This document shows, one piece after another, positions 29,214 through 38,040 of a stretch of DNA of 64,000 bases. Source of the DNA: Synechococcus sp. CBW1108 (GTDB lineage Bacteria > Cyanobacteriota > Cyanobacteriia > PCC-6307 > Cyanobiaceae); the NCBI RefSeq assembly GCF_015840335.1, contig NZ_CP060395.1:2331277-2395276 (forward strand). The letters run 5' to 3'. Each line of letters begins with the position of its first letter. Position 1 is the stretch's first letter. A program made the translations under genes and the position numbers. Below the pieces are notes generated by a model. The model did not search any database. It had not been told where the DNA came from and was given only the letters and a program-made list of their open reading frames with translations.

Positions 29214-30776
29214 GTGAACTCCAGTCCTGCACCCCTTACCGGCGCCAGCTGGGATGTGATTGTGATCGGCGCCGGCATCGGCGGCCTGGTCACAGCCTCC
29301 CAGTTAGCTGCCAAGGGGGCCAAGGTGCTGGTGCTTGAGCGCTACCTGATTCCAGGCGGGTCGGGCGGCAGCTTCAAGCGCGCCGGTTACACGTTTGACG
29401 TGGGCGCCTCGATGATCTTCGGCTTCGGCGAGGAGGGCCATACGAACCTGCTCACCCGCGCCCTGGCCGACGTGGGTCAGCACTGCGACACCATCCCCGA
29501 TCCGGCCCAGCTCGAATACCACCTGCCCGGTGGTCTCAATGTGGCGGTCGACCGCGACTACGGGCGCTTCATCACCGACCTCTCGGACCGTTTCCCCCAC
29601 GAGGCCAAGGGCATCCGCGCCTTCTATGACGCCTGCTGGCAGGTGTTTCGCTGCCTCGACGCGATGCCGCTGCTGTCGCTGGAGGATCCGGCCTATCTGG
29701 CCAAGGTTTTTTTCCGGGCACCGCTGGCCTGCCTGGGGCTGGCCCGCTGGCTGCCGGTGAACGTGGGCGACGTGGCCCGCAGGCATATCAGTGATCCGGC
29801 CCTGCTCAAGTTTATCGATATGGAGTGCTTCTGCTGGAGCGTGATGCCGGCCGATCTCACACCGATGATCAATGCCGGCATGGTGTTCTCCGATCGTCAT
29901 GCCGGCGGCATCAACTACCCCAAAGGTGGCGTGGGCGTGATCGCCGCCAAGCTGGTGGCGGGGCTCGAAAGCCATGGTGGCTCCATTCGCTACCGGGCCC
30001 GGGTCTCCCAGGTGCTGCTGGAAAACGGCCAGGCCGTTGGGGTGCAGCTGGCCAGCGGCGAAACCATCCGCGCCCGCCGCGTGGTTAGCAATGCCACCCG
30101 CTGGGACACCTTCGCGGGCGAGGGTTCCCCAGCTACCACCCTCGTAGATGGGGCCCATACGCCGGCGGCCGAAACCACCTGGCGGCGGCGCTACCGGCCC
30201 TCGCCATCATTTCTCTCCCTGCACCTGGGTATCGATGCTGCCCTTGTGCCCGCTGGCTTCCACTGCCATCACCTGCTGCTTGAGCGCTGGGAGGAGATGG
30301 AGGCTGAGCAGAGGGTGATCTTCGTGTCGATGCCCACCCTGCTGGATCCTGCGCTGGCCCCCCCCGGCCACCACATCCTCCACAGCTTCACCCCCAGCTC
30401 CATGGAGCACTGGCAGGGGCTCAGCCCATCGGCTTACCGGGCCAAGAAACAGGCCGACGCCGATCGGCTGATTGGTCGCCTGGAATCGATCCTGCCGGGA
30501 CTCAGGGGCGCCATTCGCCACCGGGAGGTGGGCACGCCCCGCAGCCACCGCCGCTTTCTGGGGCGCATGGGCGGCAGCTACGGGCCGATCCCGGCGCTAC
30601 GGCTGCCGGGGCTGCTGCCAATGCCCTTCAACCGCACGGGCATCGGCGGCCTCTACGCCGTGGGGGATTCCTGTTTTCCTGGCCAGGGGCTCAATGCGGT
30701 TGCCTTCAGCGGTTTCGCCTGCGCCCATCGGATCGGCGCAGACCTGGGCCTCAATCCCTGGCGCCTGCCGGCCTGA
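29214..30776 (+). CDS. crtH: Carotenoid isomerase / phytoene desaturase family (CrtH)
   Basis: A roughly 520-residue FAD protein of the CrtI/CrtISO family. The N-terminal dinucleotide-binding motif is VIVIGAGIGGLVTASQLAAKG, ending in LVLERYLIPGGSGGS, and the C-terminal family signature is GLYAVGDSCFPGQGLNAVA. The sequence EYHLPGG and the central LTPMINAGMVFSDRHAGGI are typical of cyanobacterial CrtH, which turns poly-cis lycopene to the all-trans form before cyclisation by CrtL. Start: GTG 29214 or TTG 29175. The frame begins just after psbY. Substrate specificity is inferred from family likeness. Confidence 0.9.
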   Translation: MNSSPAPLTGASWDVIVIGAGIGGLVTASQLAAKGAKVLVLERYLIPGGSGGSFKRAGYTFDVGASMIFGFGEEGHTNLLTRALADVGQHCDTIPDPAQLEYHLPGGLNVAVDRDYGRFITDLSDRFPHEAKGIRAFYDACWQVFRCLDAMPLLSLEDPAYLAKVFFRAPLACLGLARWLPVNVGDVARRHISDPALLKFIDMECFCWSVMPADLTPMINAGMVFSDRHAGGINYPKGGVGVIAAKLVAGLESHGGSIRYRARVSQVLLENGQAVGVQLASGETIRARRVVSNATRWDTFAGEGSPATTLVDGAHTPAAETTWRRRYRPSPSFLSLHLGIDAALVPAGFHCHHLLLERWEEMEAEQRVIFVSMPTLLDPALAPPGHHILHSFTPSSMEHWQGLSPSAYRAKKQADADRLIGRLESILPGLRGAIRHREVGTPRSHRRFLGRMGGSYGPIPALRLPGLLPMPFNRTGIGGLYAVGDSCFPGQGLNAVAFSGFACAHRIGADLGLNPWRLPA

Positions 30777-30792
30777 GGGGATGGCCTCGGGC

Positions 30793-31443
30793 TCAATGCA
30801 GCTGGCGGTAGACGGTGCCCAGCCCCCGCAGGATGAATTCAACTCCAATTGCCAGGGTGAACAGACCCATGATCTTGGTGAATATGCTGAGGCCCGCCTC
30901 ACCCGCAAATCGCACAATTCGCGTGCTGAAGCTGAACACCAGATGATTTACCAGTACTAGGGCTGCGATTGCGGCAAGTAAATTCAACTTGGCTGTTGCT
31001 TGATCGGCCAGATTGGCGAAGAGAATCACGGCCGAAAATGTGCCGGCGCCGACCGTCAGCGGGATGGCAATCGGCACCACAGCAGAGGCGTAAAGCTGGG
31101 CATCACTTCCGCAATAGGCCTGGTCTTTGATTTCAATTGCCTTGATATCTAGGGCACTGGGCTGGCGTGATTTCATCATCTCAAGCCCCACGCCGGCGAG
31201 TAGCAGGCCGCCGGCAATCTGAAAGGAACTTATCGAAATCCCGAAGAAATCCAGCACCGCAGTGCCAACCAACATGAACAGCACCAGCATGGCGAGGCAG
31301 GCCCCACTGGTGATCAGGATCATGCGCTTGACCTTGGCGCGAGGCAGGCCGTGGGTTTGGGCCAGGAAGGCACCAATTGCCGAAACGTTATTGCCGATTG
31401 CCAGCAGACCGATCAAGTAGTGCTGAAAGGTGCTCGGTTCCAT
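30793..31443 (-). CDS. MarC-family integral membrane protein
   Basis: A 216-residue protein with six predicted spans and the MarC/UPF0056 pattern: an N-terminal NNVSAIGAFLAQT half, FFGISISSFQIAGGLLL in span 3, VVPIAIPLTVGAGT at the start of the second half, and a final FTKIMGLFTLAIGVEFILRG. MarC proteins look like transporters but have no settled substrate; the old multiple-antibiotic-resistance link is not supported. Its ATG overlaps the gadB stop by one base, so it should be translated with glutamate decarboxylase. Confidence 0.88.
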   Translation of the reverse strand: MEPSTFQHYLIGLLAIGNNVSAIGAFLAQTHGLPRAKVKRMILITSGACLAMLVLFMLVGTAVLDFFGISISSFQIAGGLLLAGVGLEMMKSRQPSALDIKAIEIKDQAYCGSDAQLYASAVVPIAIPLTVGAGTFSAVILFANLADQATAKLNLLAAIAALVLVNHLVFSFSTRIVRFAGEAGLSIFTKIMGLFTLAIGVEFILRGLGTVYRQLH

Positions 31444-32840
31444 CAGTGATGAAAGGCTTGCTCATCCTGATTGGATTCGGGCAGGGGGGCGGACAGGCCA
31501 TCAAACCATTGGACGGCCCGGCGAATGTCATTCAGCAGCTGATCGGCCATGTCCCGGCTGAAGCCGGCCCGCACCACAAACCTCAACACCGCCATCTGGG
31601 TGCAATCGGCGGGCATGGTGTAGGCGGGCACCTGCCAACCACGGGCGCGTAATTTCTCAGACAATTGAAATACGGACCAATTTTCAATCGCCGGATCCAA
31701 TTGCACTGCAAATACCGGTAACTGGCCAAGGGGATGGCTCACCAGCTGGAAGGCTGAAAGCGCGGCTATCGAGTCGGCCAGATAACAGGCGATCGCCTCA
31801 AGAGTTGCCATGCGCTGGCTGTAGCCAGCGTGGCCCAGATGGAGGAAATTGAAATATTGGGCCACTACCTGGGCACCCGGCCTGGAGAAGTTCATGCCAA
31901 TGGTGGGCATCTGGCCGCCGAGATAGTTGACGTTGAAGCGCAGCTCCTCTGGCAGGGCTGCCTGCTCGCGCCACAGAACCCAGCCCACCCCGGGCAGCAC
32001 CCCGCCGTACTTGTGACCGCTGGTATTGATCGACTTCACCCGCGGCAGGCGGAAATCCCAGAGCAGATCGGGCGAGTTGAAGGGTGCCACAAATCCACCG
32101 GAGGCCGCATCCACGTGTATCGGGATGTCCAGACCATCGCGCGCCTCAAGTTCATCCAGGCAGCGCTGAATCTCGGCGATGGGCTCATAGCTGCCATCGA
32201 AGGTGCTGCCCAGAATGCCCACCACGCCGATCGTGTTCCCATCGCAATGGGCCGCAGCCTCCTCGCCGTTGAGCTGGAGCCGCTGGGGCGTGATCGGCAC
32301 CAGACGGGGCTCCACATCGAAATAGGCGCAGAACTTGTCCCAGCAGATCTGGGTGTTTGAGCCCATCACCAGATTGGGGCGCCGGTCATCCAGCCCCGCC
32401 GCCTGCCGCCGCTGGCGCCAGTGCCACTTGAGCACCATGCCACCCAACATGCAGCCCTCACTCGATCCCGTGGTGGAGGTGCCAACGGTCTGGTCGGGAT
32501 TCTCCGCATGCCAGAGGTTCGCCAGGATCCGCAGACAGCGCTCCTCAAGCTCCGCCGTCTGGGGATATTCGTCCTTGTCGATCATGTTCTTTTCAGCGCA
32601 CTCCTGCATCAGCAGCAGTGCTTCGGGCTCAATCCAGGTGCCCACAAAGGTGGCCAGATTGAGCCGTGCGTTGCCATCCAGCATCAGGTGATCGTGCACC
32701 AACTGATAGGCCAGATCGGCCCCCAGGCCCGATTCAGCCAGTTGATCGCGGGGAATCTGGGTTGGCAGATTCAGCTGGGAGAAGCGATGGCCCAGTTCGG
32801 AGTTCAGATCCAAACCCGCTGGACGATTGGGCAGGCTCAC
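31443..32840 (-). CDS. gadB: Glutamate decarboxylase
   Basis: A 465-residue PLP enzyme converting glutamate to GABA and CO2 while consuming a proton. PLP-fold landmarks are TSTTGSSEGCMLG (phosphate and cofactor contacts), GSTFDGSYEP, HVDAASGG (Asp244 contacts the pyridine nitrogen) and the Schiff-base lysine Lys277 in NTSGHKYGG. Length and motifs fit GadA/GadB. In cyanobacteria GABA can feed the GABA shunt that helps close the TCA cycle. No GadC antiporter is adjacent; a MarC-family protein follows with a one-base overlap. Confidence 0.95.
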   Translation of the reverse strand: MSLPNRPAGLDLNSELGHRFSQLNLPTQIPRDQLAESGLGADLAYQLVHDHLMLDGNARLNLATFVGTWIEPEALLLMQECAEKNMIDKDEYPQTAELEERCLRILANLWHAENPDQTVGTSTTGSSEGCMLGGMVLKWHWRQRRQAAGLDDRRPNLVMGSNTQICWDKFCAYFDVEPRLVPITPQRLQLNGEEAAAHCDGNTIGVVGILGSTFDGSYEPIAEIQRCLDELEARDGLDIPIHVDAASGGFVAPFNSPDLLWDFRLPRVKSINTSGHKYGGVLPGVGWVLWREQAALPEELRFNVNYLGGQMPTIGMNFSRPGAQVVAQYFNFLHLGHAGYSQRMATLEAIACYLADSIAALSAFQLVSHPLGQLPVFAVQLDPAIENWSVFQLSEKLRARGWQVPAYTMPADCTQMAVLRFVVRAGFSRDMADQLLNDIRRAVQWFDGLSAPLPESNQDEQAFHH

Positions 32841-32898
32841 CGATCAGGCGTAGGCAGGGGGCAACGCAACCTAGGCCTGGCTGCATAGGCTGGCAGGT

Positions 32899-33183
32899 AT
32901 GCCCGGAATCCCCCCACCCAATTCTGCAGATCTGGCTCGCTACCTAGAGCAGCGCGGTGAGCTCGCCAAGCCTTGGATGCTCCAGTTGCTGCGGCTAACC
33001 AAGCTCAAGGAGGCCAAGGACAGCATGGATCCGGATGCCTACCTGGCCAGCCTGCAGGAGGCCCATGCCGATCTGATGCGACTCGGCGAATTCTGGAAGG
33101 GCCGAGAGCAGGAGGTGTTCACCGGCCAATACCAGCCTGCCGAACTGATCGAACCCCTGCCCGGCTCGCCCGAGGATCGATGA
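32899..33183 (+). CDS. Small conserved-type protein, function unknown
   Basis: A 94-residue, largely helical and charged protein (segments ARYLEQRGELAKPWMLQLLR and LASLQEAHADLMRLGEFWKG) without signal peptide or membrane span. The even codon use and the ATGA overlap with the downstream membrane protein support a real gene. I do not recognise the family. ATG at 32899, divergent from gadB, with 58 bases between. Confidence 0.65.
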   Translation: MPGIPPPNSADLARYLEQRGELAKPWMLQLLRLTKLKEAKDSMDPDAYLASLQEAHADLMRLGEFWKGREQEVFTGQYQPAELIEPLPGSPEDR

Positions 33184-33716
33184 ACTCAGCCCTGGGCCCA
33201 GCAACCCCCGTTAGTTACCCGATGGCACCGCTGATCCGGCTCACCCTGATCGGCCTCTACCTCGCTTTGGTCGCCCCCTTGCCGCTGCTGGCCAGCGGCG
33301 CTGTGCGGGGAGCCCTCTGGCTGGCCCTGCCGCTCGGATTTGTTCTGGTGTTCGCGGCCACCAGCGAGCAGGTTGAGCTCAGCGATGGCGGTATCCGCGT
33401 TGGCCATCCGCTCTGGTGCGCCTGGCTGCTGCGCCGGGGCTGGAACCTGCCCTGGACGGCCATCAGGGCTCTCACGCCGGTGACCACGAGCCAGGGGGGC
33501 CGGGTGTTCTACGTGCGATCAACTGACGGAGCTGCCTACCTGCTGCCCCAGCGGGTTGCTGGCTTCGAGGATTTTCTTGGTCGTTTCTCCGAGGCCACCG
33601 GCCTTGATACCGGCTCGATTGGCCGGATCAGTCCGCCCTGGACCTACCAGCTACTGGCAGTCCTCAGTGGCGCCATGCTCGTGGGGGAATTGGTAGTTGC
33701 CCTGGCGCAAGGTTGA
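33180..33716 (+). CDS. Membrane protein, PH-like domain possible, function unknown
   Basis: A 178-residue protein. Two close spans at about 15-33 and 40-59 (LTLIGLYLALVAPLPLLAS, GALWLALPLGFVLVFAA) are followed by a beta-rich soluble part (QVELSDGGIRVGHP, LPWTAIRALTPV, GGRVFYVRS) and a C-terminal span (LLAVLSGAMLVGELVVAL). The two spans followed by a strand-rich domain with an aromatic W-I/L core resemble bacterial PH-like (bPH) membrane proteins. The ATG overlaps the stop of the upstream 94-residue gene, so they are likely coupled. Confidence 0.6.
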   Translation: MNSALGPATPVSYPMAPLIRLTLIGLYLALVAPLPLLASGAVRGALWLALPLGFVLVFAATSEQVELSDGGIRVGHPLWCAWLLRRGWNLPWTAIRALTPVTTSQGGRVFYVRSTDGAAYLLPQRVAGFEDFLGRFSEATGLDTGSIGRISPPWTYQLLAVLSGAMLVGELVVALAQG

Positions 33717-33744
33717 TAACACCAGGTTGATCACACCAGGCTGA

Positions 33745-34461
33745 TCAGGCGAGGCTATTAAGGGGCTGGCGGGCGGGCTCTTCTTCGGCAGCAGCTGGCT
33801 CTGGCAGGGTTTCGAGGCTGAAGCGATAGCCCTGTTGGCGCATGGTTTCGATGCCGCCCCCCTCGCCCAGGCCGGCCTGCTCGAGTTTGCGCCTGAGGGT
33901 GAGCACCTGGGTGTCCACCGAGCGGGGCCCACCGCTGAACGGAGGCCAGGCCATTCGCAACAGCTCCTGGCGACTGCGCACCACTCCGGGGGGCATCAGC
34001 AGTGCACAAAGCAGGGCAAATTCCCGCGGACTCAACTCCACAGGTTGGTCGCGCAGGGTGACTTGGCGCAGCAGCACATGGACTTCCAAGGGGCCGACGC
34101 AGACCCTCTCCTGCAGGCCGCTGCCACTGCGACGCAGCAGGGTGCGGCAGCGGGCGGCCAGTTCTTCCAGGCCAAAGGGCTTGCGCAATACGTCGTCGGC
34201 ACCCGCATCAAGCAGGGTGACAACCGGCTCAGAGCCGGTGCGGGCCGTGAGCACCATCACGGGACAGCGCAGCTGGGCCGCCAGCCGCAGGGCCGAACTC
34301 TCATCCAGCAGTTCGGCGCTGATCAACAGATCCGGAGACTGGTCTTGACAGACCTCCAGGGCTTCCCGGGCGGTCGCCACGGCCGCAGCCAGGTGGCCAT
34401 CCTGACGCAGGCGCTGGGCCAACACCGTGCGCAGGGTGGCATGGGGATCCACCACAAGCAC
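33745..34461 (-). CDS. OmpR-type response regulator with atypical receiver
   Basis: A 238-residue protein with an N-terminal receiver (1-108) and a C-terminal winged helix (about 115-215; EFALLCALLMPPGVVRSRQELLRM recognition helix region, SVDTQVLTLRRKLE, GYRF). The receiver keeps the switch Thr72 and Lys94 (LRKPF) and the fold. However, the position of the phosphoacceptor Asp reads Ala49 (DLLISAELL), and the acidic pair is only Asp5 (VVDP). It therefore cannot be phosphorylated in the normal way and should act as a constitutive, ligand- or redox-controlled DNA-binding protein. No kinase gene is adjacent. Start GTG 34461. Confidence 0.85.
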   Translation of the reverse strand: MLVVDPHATLRTVLAQRLRQDGHLAAAVATAREALEVCQDQSPDLLISAELLDESSALRLAAQLRCPVMVLTARTGSEPVVTLLDAGADDVLRKPFGLEELAARCRTLLRRSGSGLQERVCVGPLEVHVLLRQVTLRDQPVELSPREFALLCALLMPPGVVRSRQELLRMAWPPFSGGPRSVDTQVLTLRRKLEQAGLGEGGGIETMRQQGYRFSLETLPEPAAAEEEPARQPLNSLA

Positions 34462-34667
34462 CCTCTGGGGCTGATTTCCAGCCTGGGGACCCTGCTGAAT
34501 GGTTGGAACTGGCGGAGTTGGGGAGCTGATGGTGTACGACCTCAGGCACTTCTACGGTAATGGAAGTGGCCGAGGAAGGTGCGAATCAGCTGTGGGGGTG
34601 CCCCAACCAACCCCGCTTCGCACCTGCTGGCCTAGGGGGGCAGAATGGACCTAGGGCTGTTGACCCC

Positions 34668-34934
34668 ATGACCGCGCTCCAGCATCCAGACGCCATCCGC
34701 CACTTCCAATCCCTGTGTGATGCCTGCCAGGATTTGGCCCACCGCTTCCACAGCCCTGCCGAGCTGCGCCTCTATGCAGACGGCTATTTGCATGCCTTGA
34801 GACGCACTGCGGTGCTCGATCCGCTCAGCCAAAGACGACTCGAGGAGCTGATCGACCGCTGGATCATGGATCCTTCCAGCTTTGTCGGGCCGGACGGAGA
34901 CCCCCGCATCCTCTACGAAACGGGGCGTCGCTGA
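34668..34934 (+). CDS. DUF6761-like cyanobacterial protein
   Basis: An 88-residue helical protein. The core pattern AIRHFQSLCDA, LRLYADGYLHALRR and LEELIDRWIMDPSSF matches the small cyanobacterial DUF6761 family (I-RHYQ-L, D-RLY-DGYL-ALR, LEEE-RFL-DPSNFE). Function is unknown. ATG 34668 was chosen because the family sequence begins there; the frame opens back to 34560 without homology. It is convergent with the grx4 gene. Confidence 0.7.
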   Translation: MTALQHPDAIRHFQSLCDACQDLAHRFHSPAELRLYADGYLHALRRTAVLDPLSQRRLEELIDRWIMDPSSFVGPDGDPRILYETGRR

Positions 34935-34941
34935 AGCGGCC

Positions 34942-35265
34942 TCAGCTGGCTAGGGCAACCTCGAGGGTCTCGCGCAGCTCTCCGGAGTTGTACATCTCGA
35001 TCAGGATGTCAGAGCCACCGATGAATTCCCCTTTCACATAAACCTGGGGGATGGTGGGCCACTCGGAAAATTCTTTGATGCCGTTGCGTATCTCCGCATC
35101 GGTGAGGACGTCAAAGGTTTCAAACGGCACCCCAACGGAGTGCAGGATCTGCACCACGTTGTTGGAGAAGCCGCACTGGGGCATCAGCTTGTTGCCTTTC
35201 ATGAACACGAAAACCGGGCTGGTGGCCAGCAGCTCTTCGATGCGTTGGCGGGTAGGGGCGTCCAT
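34942..35265 (-). CDS. grxD: Monothiol glutaredoxin (Grx4/GrxD, CGFS type)
   Basis: A 107-residue glutaredoxin with the CGFS active site (Cys31 in MPQCGFSNN), FMKGN ahead of it, the cis-Pro strand WPTIPQVYVKGEFIGGSDI and a final helix. CGFS glutaredoxins bind a glutathione-coordinated [2Fe-2S] cluster and hand it to Fe-S assembly and iron-sensing proteins rather than acting as strong reductants. The bolA gene directly upstream (four-base gap) is its known partner: Grx4 and BolA form a cluster-bridged heterodimer. The ATG at 35265 fits the family; the frame is open upstream through bolA. Confidence 0.95.
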   Translation of the reverse strand: MDAPTRQRIEELLATSPVFVFMKGNKLMPQCGFSNNVVQILHSVGVPFETFDVLTDAEIRNGIKEFSEWPTIPQVYVKGEFIGGSDILIEMYNSGELRETLEVALAS

Positions 35266-35269
35266 GGAA

Positions 35270-35503
35270 TCAGGCGGGGGTGGATGTTTGCAGGGCCAGG
35301 GCGTGGATTGCTTCGCTGGCCAGTTCTTGGCGCAGGGCGCCGTAGACCAGCTGATGCTGTCTGACACGGGTGAGGCCACTGAAGGCCGAGGAGATCACCG
35401 TGACCTGCAGGTGGTCGCCGCCGCCGGTGAGATCTTCGACCTCCACGGAGGCATCTGGCATGGCCAGGGTGATGGCGGCCTTCACCTGGTCGGGATGCAC
35501 CAT
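35270..35503 (-). CDS. bolA: BolA-family protein
   Basis: A 77-residue BolA-like protein with the class II KH-like fold. The strand [19 protein letters not shown] and the helix [16 protein letters not shown] carry the conserved His and the R-H-LVY pattern used in Fe-S binding with a monothiol glutaredoxin. It lies four bases upstream of grx4 on the same strand, which supports a BolA-Grx iron-sulfur unit. Start ATG/GTG at 35503. Confidence 0.92.
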   Translation of the reverse strand: MVHPDQVKAAITLAMPDASVEVEDLTGGGDHLQVTVISSAFSGLTRVRQHQLVYGALRQELASEAIHALALQTSTPA

Positions 35504-35542
35504 CGAGCAATCAATGCGGCGAAGTTCTGGAATCTAAGGGGC

Positions 35543-36094
35543 TCAGCCGCCCGGTGACGCAGCTGCCCCGGCCGTGTAGGGGCTTGCGGCAAAGCCGATT
35601 TCCACCAGGCTCTGGTAGGCCTTGCGTCCCTCTGGATTGGCCGGCGTCATCACCTTCACCACCTCTACTAATAGGGGCACTGCCACCTCGGGCTGGTTCT
35701 GGCGGCGGAACACCGCGGCCAGCCGCAGGTTGGCCTGGGCCATGGCTTCAAGGGTCTCACGTCCCTTCTGGTCCATCTCTCGGGGGATACGGGCATCGAG
35801 GCCGCGGAATGAACCGCTAAGGTCGCGGTAGAAGCCCAGCAGCCGGCGAGAGGCATCGCGGGCTTGGTCGTAAAACTTGCGAGCCTCCGCCAGATTGCCA
35901 CTGGCAGCGGCGGCATCACCACGGGCCAGCAGGGCCCTGACCCCGTCGAGGCTGAACGGGCTGGCAGATGATTCCAGGGCCCTCTGGGGTTCTTGCTGGG
36001 CATGCACCGCAACTGGGGCCAGGAGGGTGGCCAGGGCCGTCAGGGCCAGGCCCATAACGCAGAAGAGGTGGGTCGATCTCCGCACAGCCAGCAA
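35543..36094 (-). CDS. Secreted helical protein, function unknown
   Basis: A 183-residue protein with a signal peptide (hydrophobic LFCVMGLALTALATLLAPV, cleavage near AVHAQ at about residue 32). The mature part is alpha-helical with Ala-rich repeats such as ALLARGDAAAASGNLAEARKF, which look like one or two TPR-like hairpins, so a periplasmic protein-binding role is possible. Start is TTG 36094 or GTG 36085. It lies 39 bases upstream of bolA on the same strand. Not assigned to a named family. Confidence 0.65.
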   Translation of the reverse strand: MLAVRRSTHLFCVMGLALTALATLLAPVAVHAQQEPQRALESSASPFSLDGVRALLARGDAAAASGNLAEARKFYDQARDASRRLLGFYRDLSGSFRGLDARIPREMDQKGRETLEAMAQANLRLAAVFRRQNQPEVAVPLLVEVVKVMTPANPEGRKAYQSLVEIGFAASPYTAGAAASPGG

Positions 36095-36111
36095 TCACAA
36101 TCGATCCAACT

Positions 36112-36816
36112 CTAGGCGGCGAGTTCAAGGGCTCCGCGGGCCTGGCTTTCGGCCGCCTGCATCGCCTGGGCTAGCTGGGCGGTGCAGGCGATCGCCGCGG
36201 ACCTCCCGCCCGCACCGATCGCCAGGGGGGGGGCGAAGCAGAGCGCTGCCCGCCCACCCCAGCGGGGCGGCGAATGGTCGTAGGCGATGCCCACTGGAAC
36301 GAGCGTTACGGCCACCCCTTGAGCGGCAGCCAATAGGGCCAGCCGGGCCAGGCCCTGGTGCAGGTGTATGGGGGCTTCTTGCCGCTGGATCTGGCCCTCT
36401 GGAAAGACCACCAGTTGCTGGCCACCTGAGAGCAGATCCAAGGGGTAGCGCAGGCTCGCCATGGAGGGCCTGCCCTGATGCACTGGGAAGCAGCCCAGGC
36501 GATGCAGCAACCAGCCCTGCAGCCCTCGCATCTCGTCCACCGTGACCATGAAGCGGCAATCCCGGCCCGTGACACGGCGCCCGGCTGCGTGGGGCAGCAG
36601 CAGGGCATCCCAGCGGGAGCGGTGGGTGGGGGCCAGCAGCACCGGGCCGGAACTGGGCAGGTGCTCCTGGCCCAGCACGAGCACCTGGCTGAAAAACAGT
36701 TTCAGGGCTATGTCCTGGCTGACCACCATCGCCAGGGGGGCCAGCCAGGGATTGATGCCATTGCACAGGCCCCGTTCCCGGGGAGAAACCACTGGGCCCG
36801 ACTGCACCGCCAACAA
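36112..36816 (-). CDS. plsC: 1-acyl-sn-glycerol-3-phosphate acyltransferase-like protein
   Basis: A roughly 234-residue PlsC-domain acyltransferase of phospholipid and glycolipid synthesis, adding the second acyl chain to lysophosphatidate. The catalytic HX4D reads HRSRWD, and the glycerol-3-phosphate site reads FPEGQIQ, with LGCFPVHQG between them as in the family. Membrane contact is likely through the hydrophobic N-terminal third. Starts are uncertain: TTG 36816, with GTG codons shortly after. Cyanobacteria often carry several PlsC paralogues, so exact substrate is open. Confidence 0.88.
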   Translation of the reverse strand: MLAVQSGPVVSPRERGLCNGINPWLAPLAMVVSQDIALKLFFSQVLVLGQEHLPSSGPVLLAPTHRSRWDALLLPHAAGRRVTGRDCRFMVTVDEMRGLQGWLLHRLGCFPVHQGRPSMASLRYPLDLLSGGQQLVVFPEGQIQRQEAPIHLHQGLARLALLAAAQGVAVTLVPVGIAYDHSPPRWGGRAALCFAPPLAIGAGGRSAAIACTAQLAQAMQAAESQARGALELAA

Positions 36817-36970
36817 CGGAGGAATGGGAATTTTTACGACGCTAGAGGGCCTGGACGCTCACCCGAAGCCGCTGCGGGCAGTTGGAGGGGCGTCCTGCTT
36901 GGCTGGGCGCTGGAGGGCGGGGGTGGCATCCATAGGATCTCGCCGGGCCCTTCCCCAGCCTCTCCCCCCC

Positions 36971-37720
36971 ATGGCCAGCCTCGGCGTCAATATCGACCAC
37001 ATCGCCAACGTGCGCCAGGCCCGCCGCAGCTTGGAGCCCGACCCGGTGAGCTACGCCCTGCTGGCTGAGCTCGGCGGTGCCGATGGCATCACCGTGCACC
37101 TGCGCGAAGACCGCCGTCACATCCAGGACCGCGATGTGGAGCTGCTGCGCCAGACGCTGCGCACTCGCCTCAACCTGGAGATGGCCGCGACGCCTGAGAT
37201 GGAGGCGATCGCCCTGCGGATCGGGCCCGACATGGTCACCCTGGTGCCGGAGAAACGCCAGGAGGTCACCACCGAGGGGGGCCTGGATGTGGCTGGCCAG
37301 CCCGGCCCCCTGGGGGCGATGGTGGAGCGGCTCCAGCACGCCGGTATCGGTGTCAGCCTGTTTGTGGATGCCGAGGCGGTCCAGCTCGAGGCCTGTGCTG
37401 CCAGTGGGGCCCGTTGGGTGGAGCTCCACACCGGCGCCTACGCCGAAGCAGGCTGGGCCGACCAGCCCCGCGAACTTGCCCGGCTCTGCGAGGGCAGCTT
37501 CATCGCCCGCAGCCTGGGCCTGCGGGTCAATGCCGGCCATGGCCTCACCTATCAGAACGTGGAACCAGTGGCGGCGATTGAAGGGATGGAGGAGCTCAAC
37601 ATCGGCCACACCATCGTGGCCCGCGCCCTTGCCGTGGGGCTGGAGCAGGCGGTACGCCAGATGAAGTCCCTGGTTCAGAATCCGCGCCACGATCCCCTGT
37701 TCGGCAGCCGCCAGCCATGA
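36971..37720 (+). CDS. pdxJ: Pyridoxine 5'-phosphate synthase
   Basis: A 249-residue TIM-barrel enzyme that condenses deoxyxylulose 5-phosphate with 3-amino-2-oxopropyl phosphate, the last ring-forming step of the DXP-dependent vitamin B6 pathway. Signatures are [16 protein letters not shown] at the start, [40 protein letters not shown] and [11 protein letters not shown] with GHTIVARA at the end. Full length. ATG 36971; the open frame upstream has no family sequence. Its stop overlaps the ycf54 ATG. Confidence 0.97.
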   Translation: MASLGVNIDHIANVRQARRSLEPDPVSYALLAELGGADGITVHLREDRRHIQDRDVELLRQTLRTRLNLEMAATPEMEAIALRIGPDMVTLVPEKRQEVTTEGGLDVAGQPGPLGAMVERLQHAGIGVSLFVDAEAVQLEACAASGARWVELHTGAYAEAGWADQPRELARLCEGSFIARSLGLRVNAGHGLTYQNVEPVAAIEGMEELNIGHTIVARALAVGLEQAVRQMKSLVQNPRHDPLFGSRQP

Positions 37721-38040
37721 GCACATATCACTTCATCGCCGCCAGCGAACCATTCCTCACCGTCGAGGAGCCCCTCGAGGAGGTGTTGCGGGAGCGCACG
37801 CGCCATTACGGCGAGCAGGGCAAGGCGATCGATTTTTGGCTGGTCAAACGGCCGGCCTTTCTCCAAGCCCCCGAGCTCGAATCCCTGGCCGCCGCCGTGC
37901 CCCGTCCAGCGGCCGCCGTGGTTTCCACGGACGAGAAGTTCATCACGTTTTTAAAGTTGCGGCTGGAATACGTGGTGTGCGGACGCTTCGAAGCTCCCAG
38001 TGCCTCGATCGCCGACCCCCTCGCCGGCGGAGCCAACTAA
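37717..38040 (+). CDS. ycf54: Ycf54, Mg-protoporphyrin monomethyl ester cyclase factor
   Basis: A 107-residue protein of the Ycf54/DUF2488 family. The pattern [52 protein letters not shown] and FEAPS-IADPLA is essentially that of cyanobacterial and chloroplast Ycf54. Ycf54 is required for accumulation and activity of the oxygen-dependent cyclase AcsF/CycI that forms the fifth ring of chlorophyll. Its ATG overlaps the pdxJ stop (ATGA). Its TAA overlaps the stop of the convergent gene in a CTAA tetramer. Confidence 0.93.
   Translation: MSTYHFIAASEPFLTVEEPLEEVLRERTRHYGEQGKAIDFWLVKRPAFLQAPELESLAAAVPRPAAAVVSTDEKFITFLKLRLEYVVCGRFEAPSASIADPLAGGAN

Noticed and set aside
33717-33744. Repeated ACCAGG-TGATCA units as a terminator or operator
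   Set aside because: Only two imperfect short copies in a 28-base convergent gap, with no stem or T-tract.
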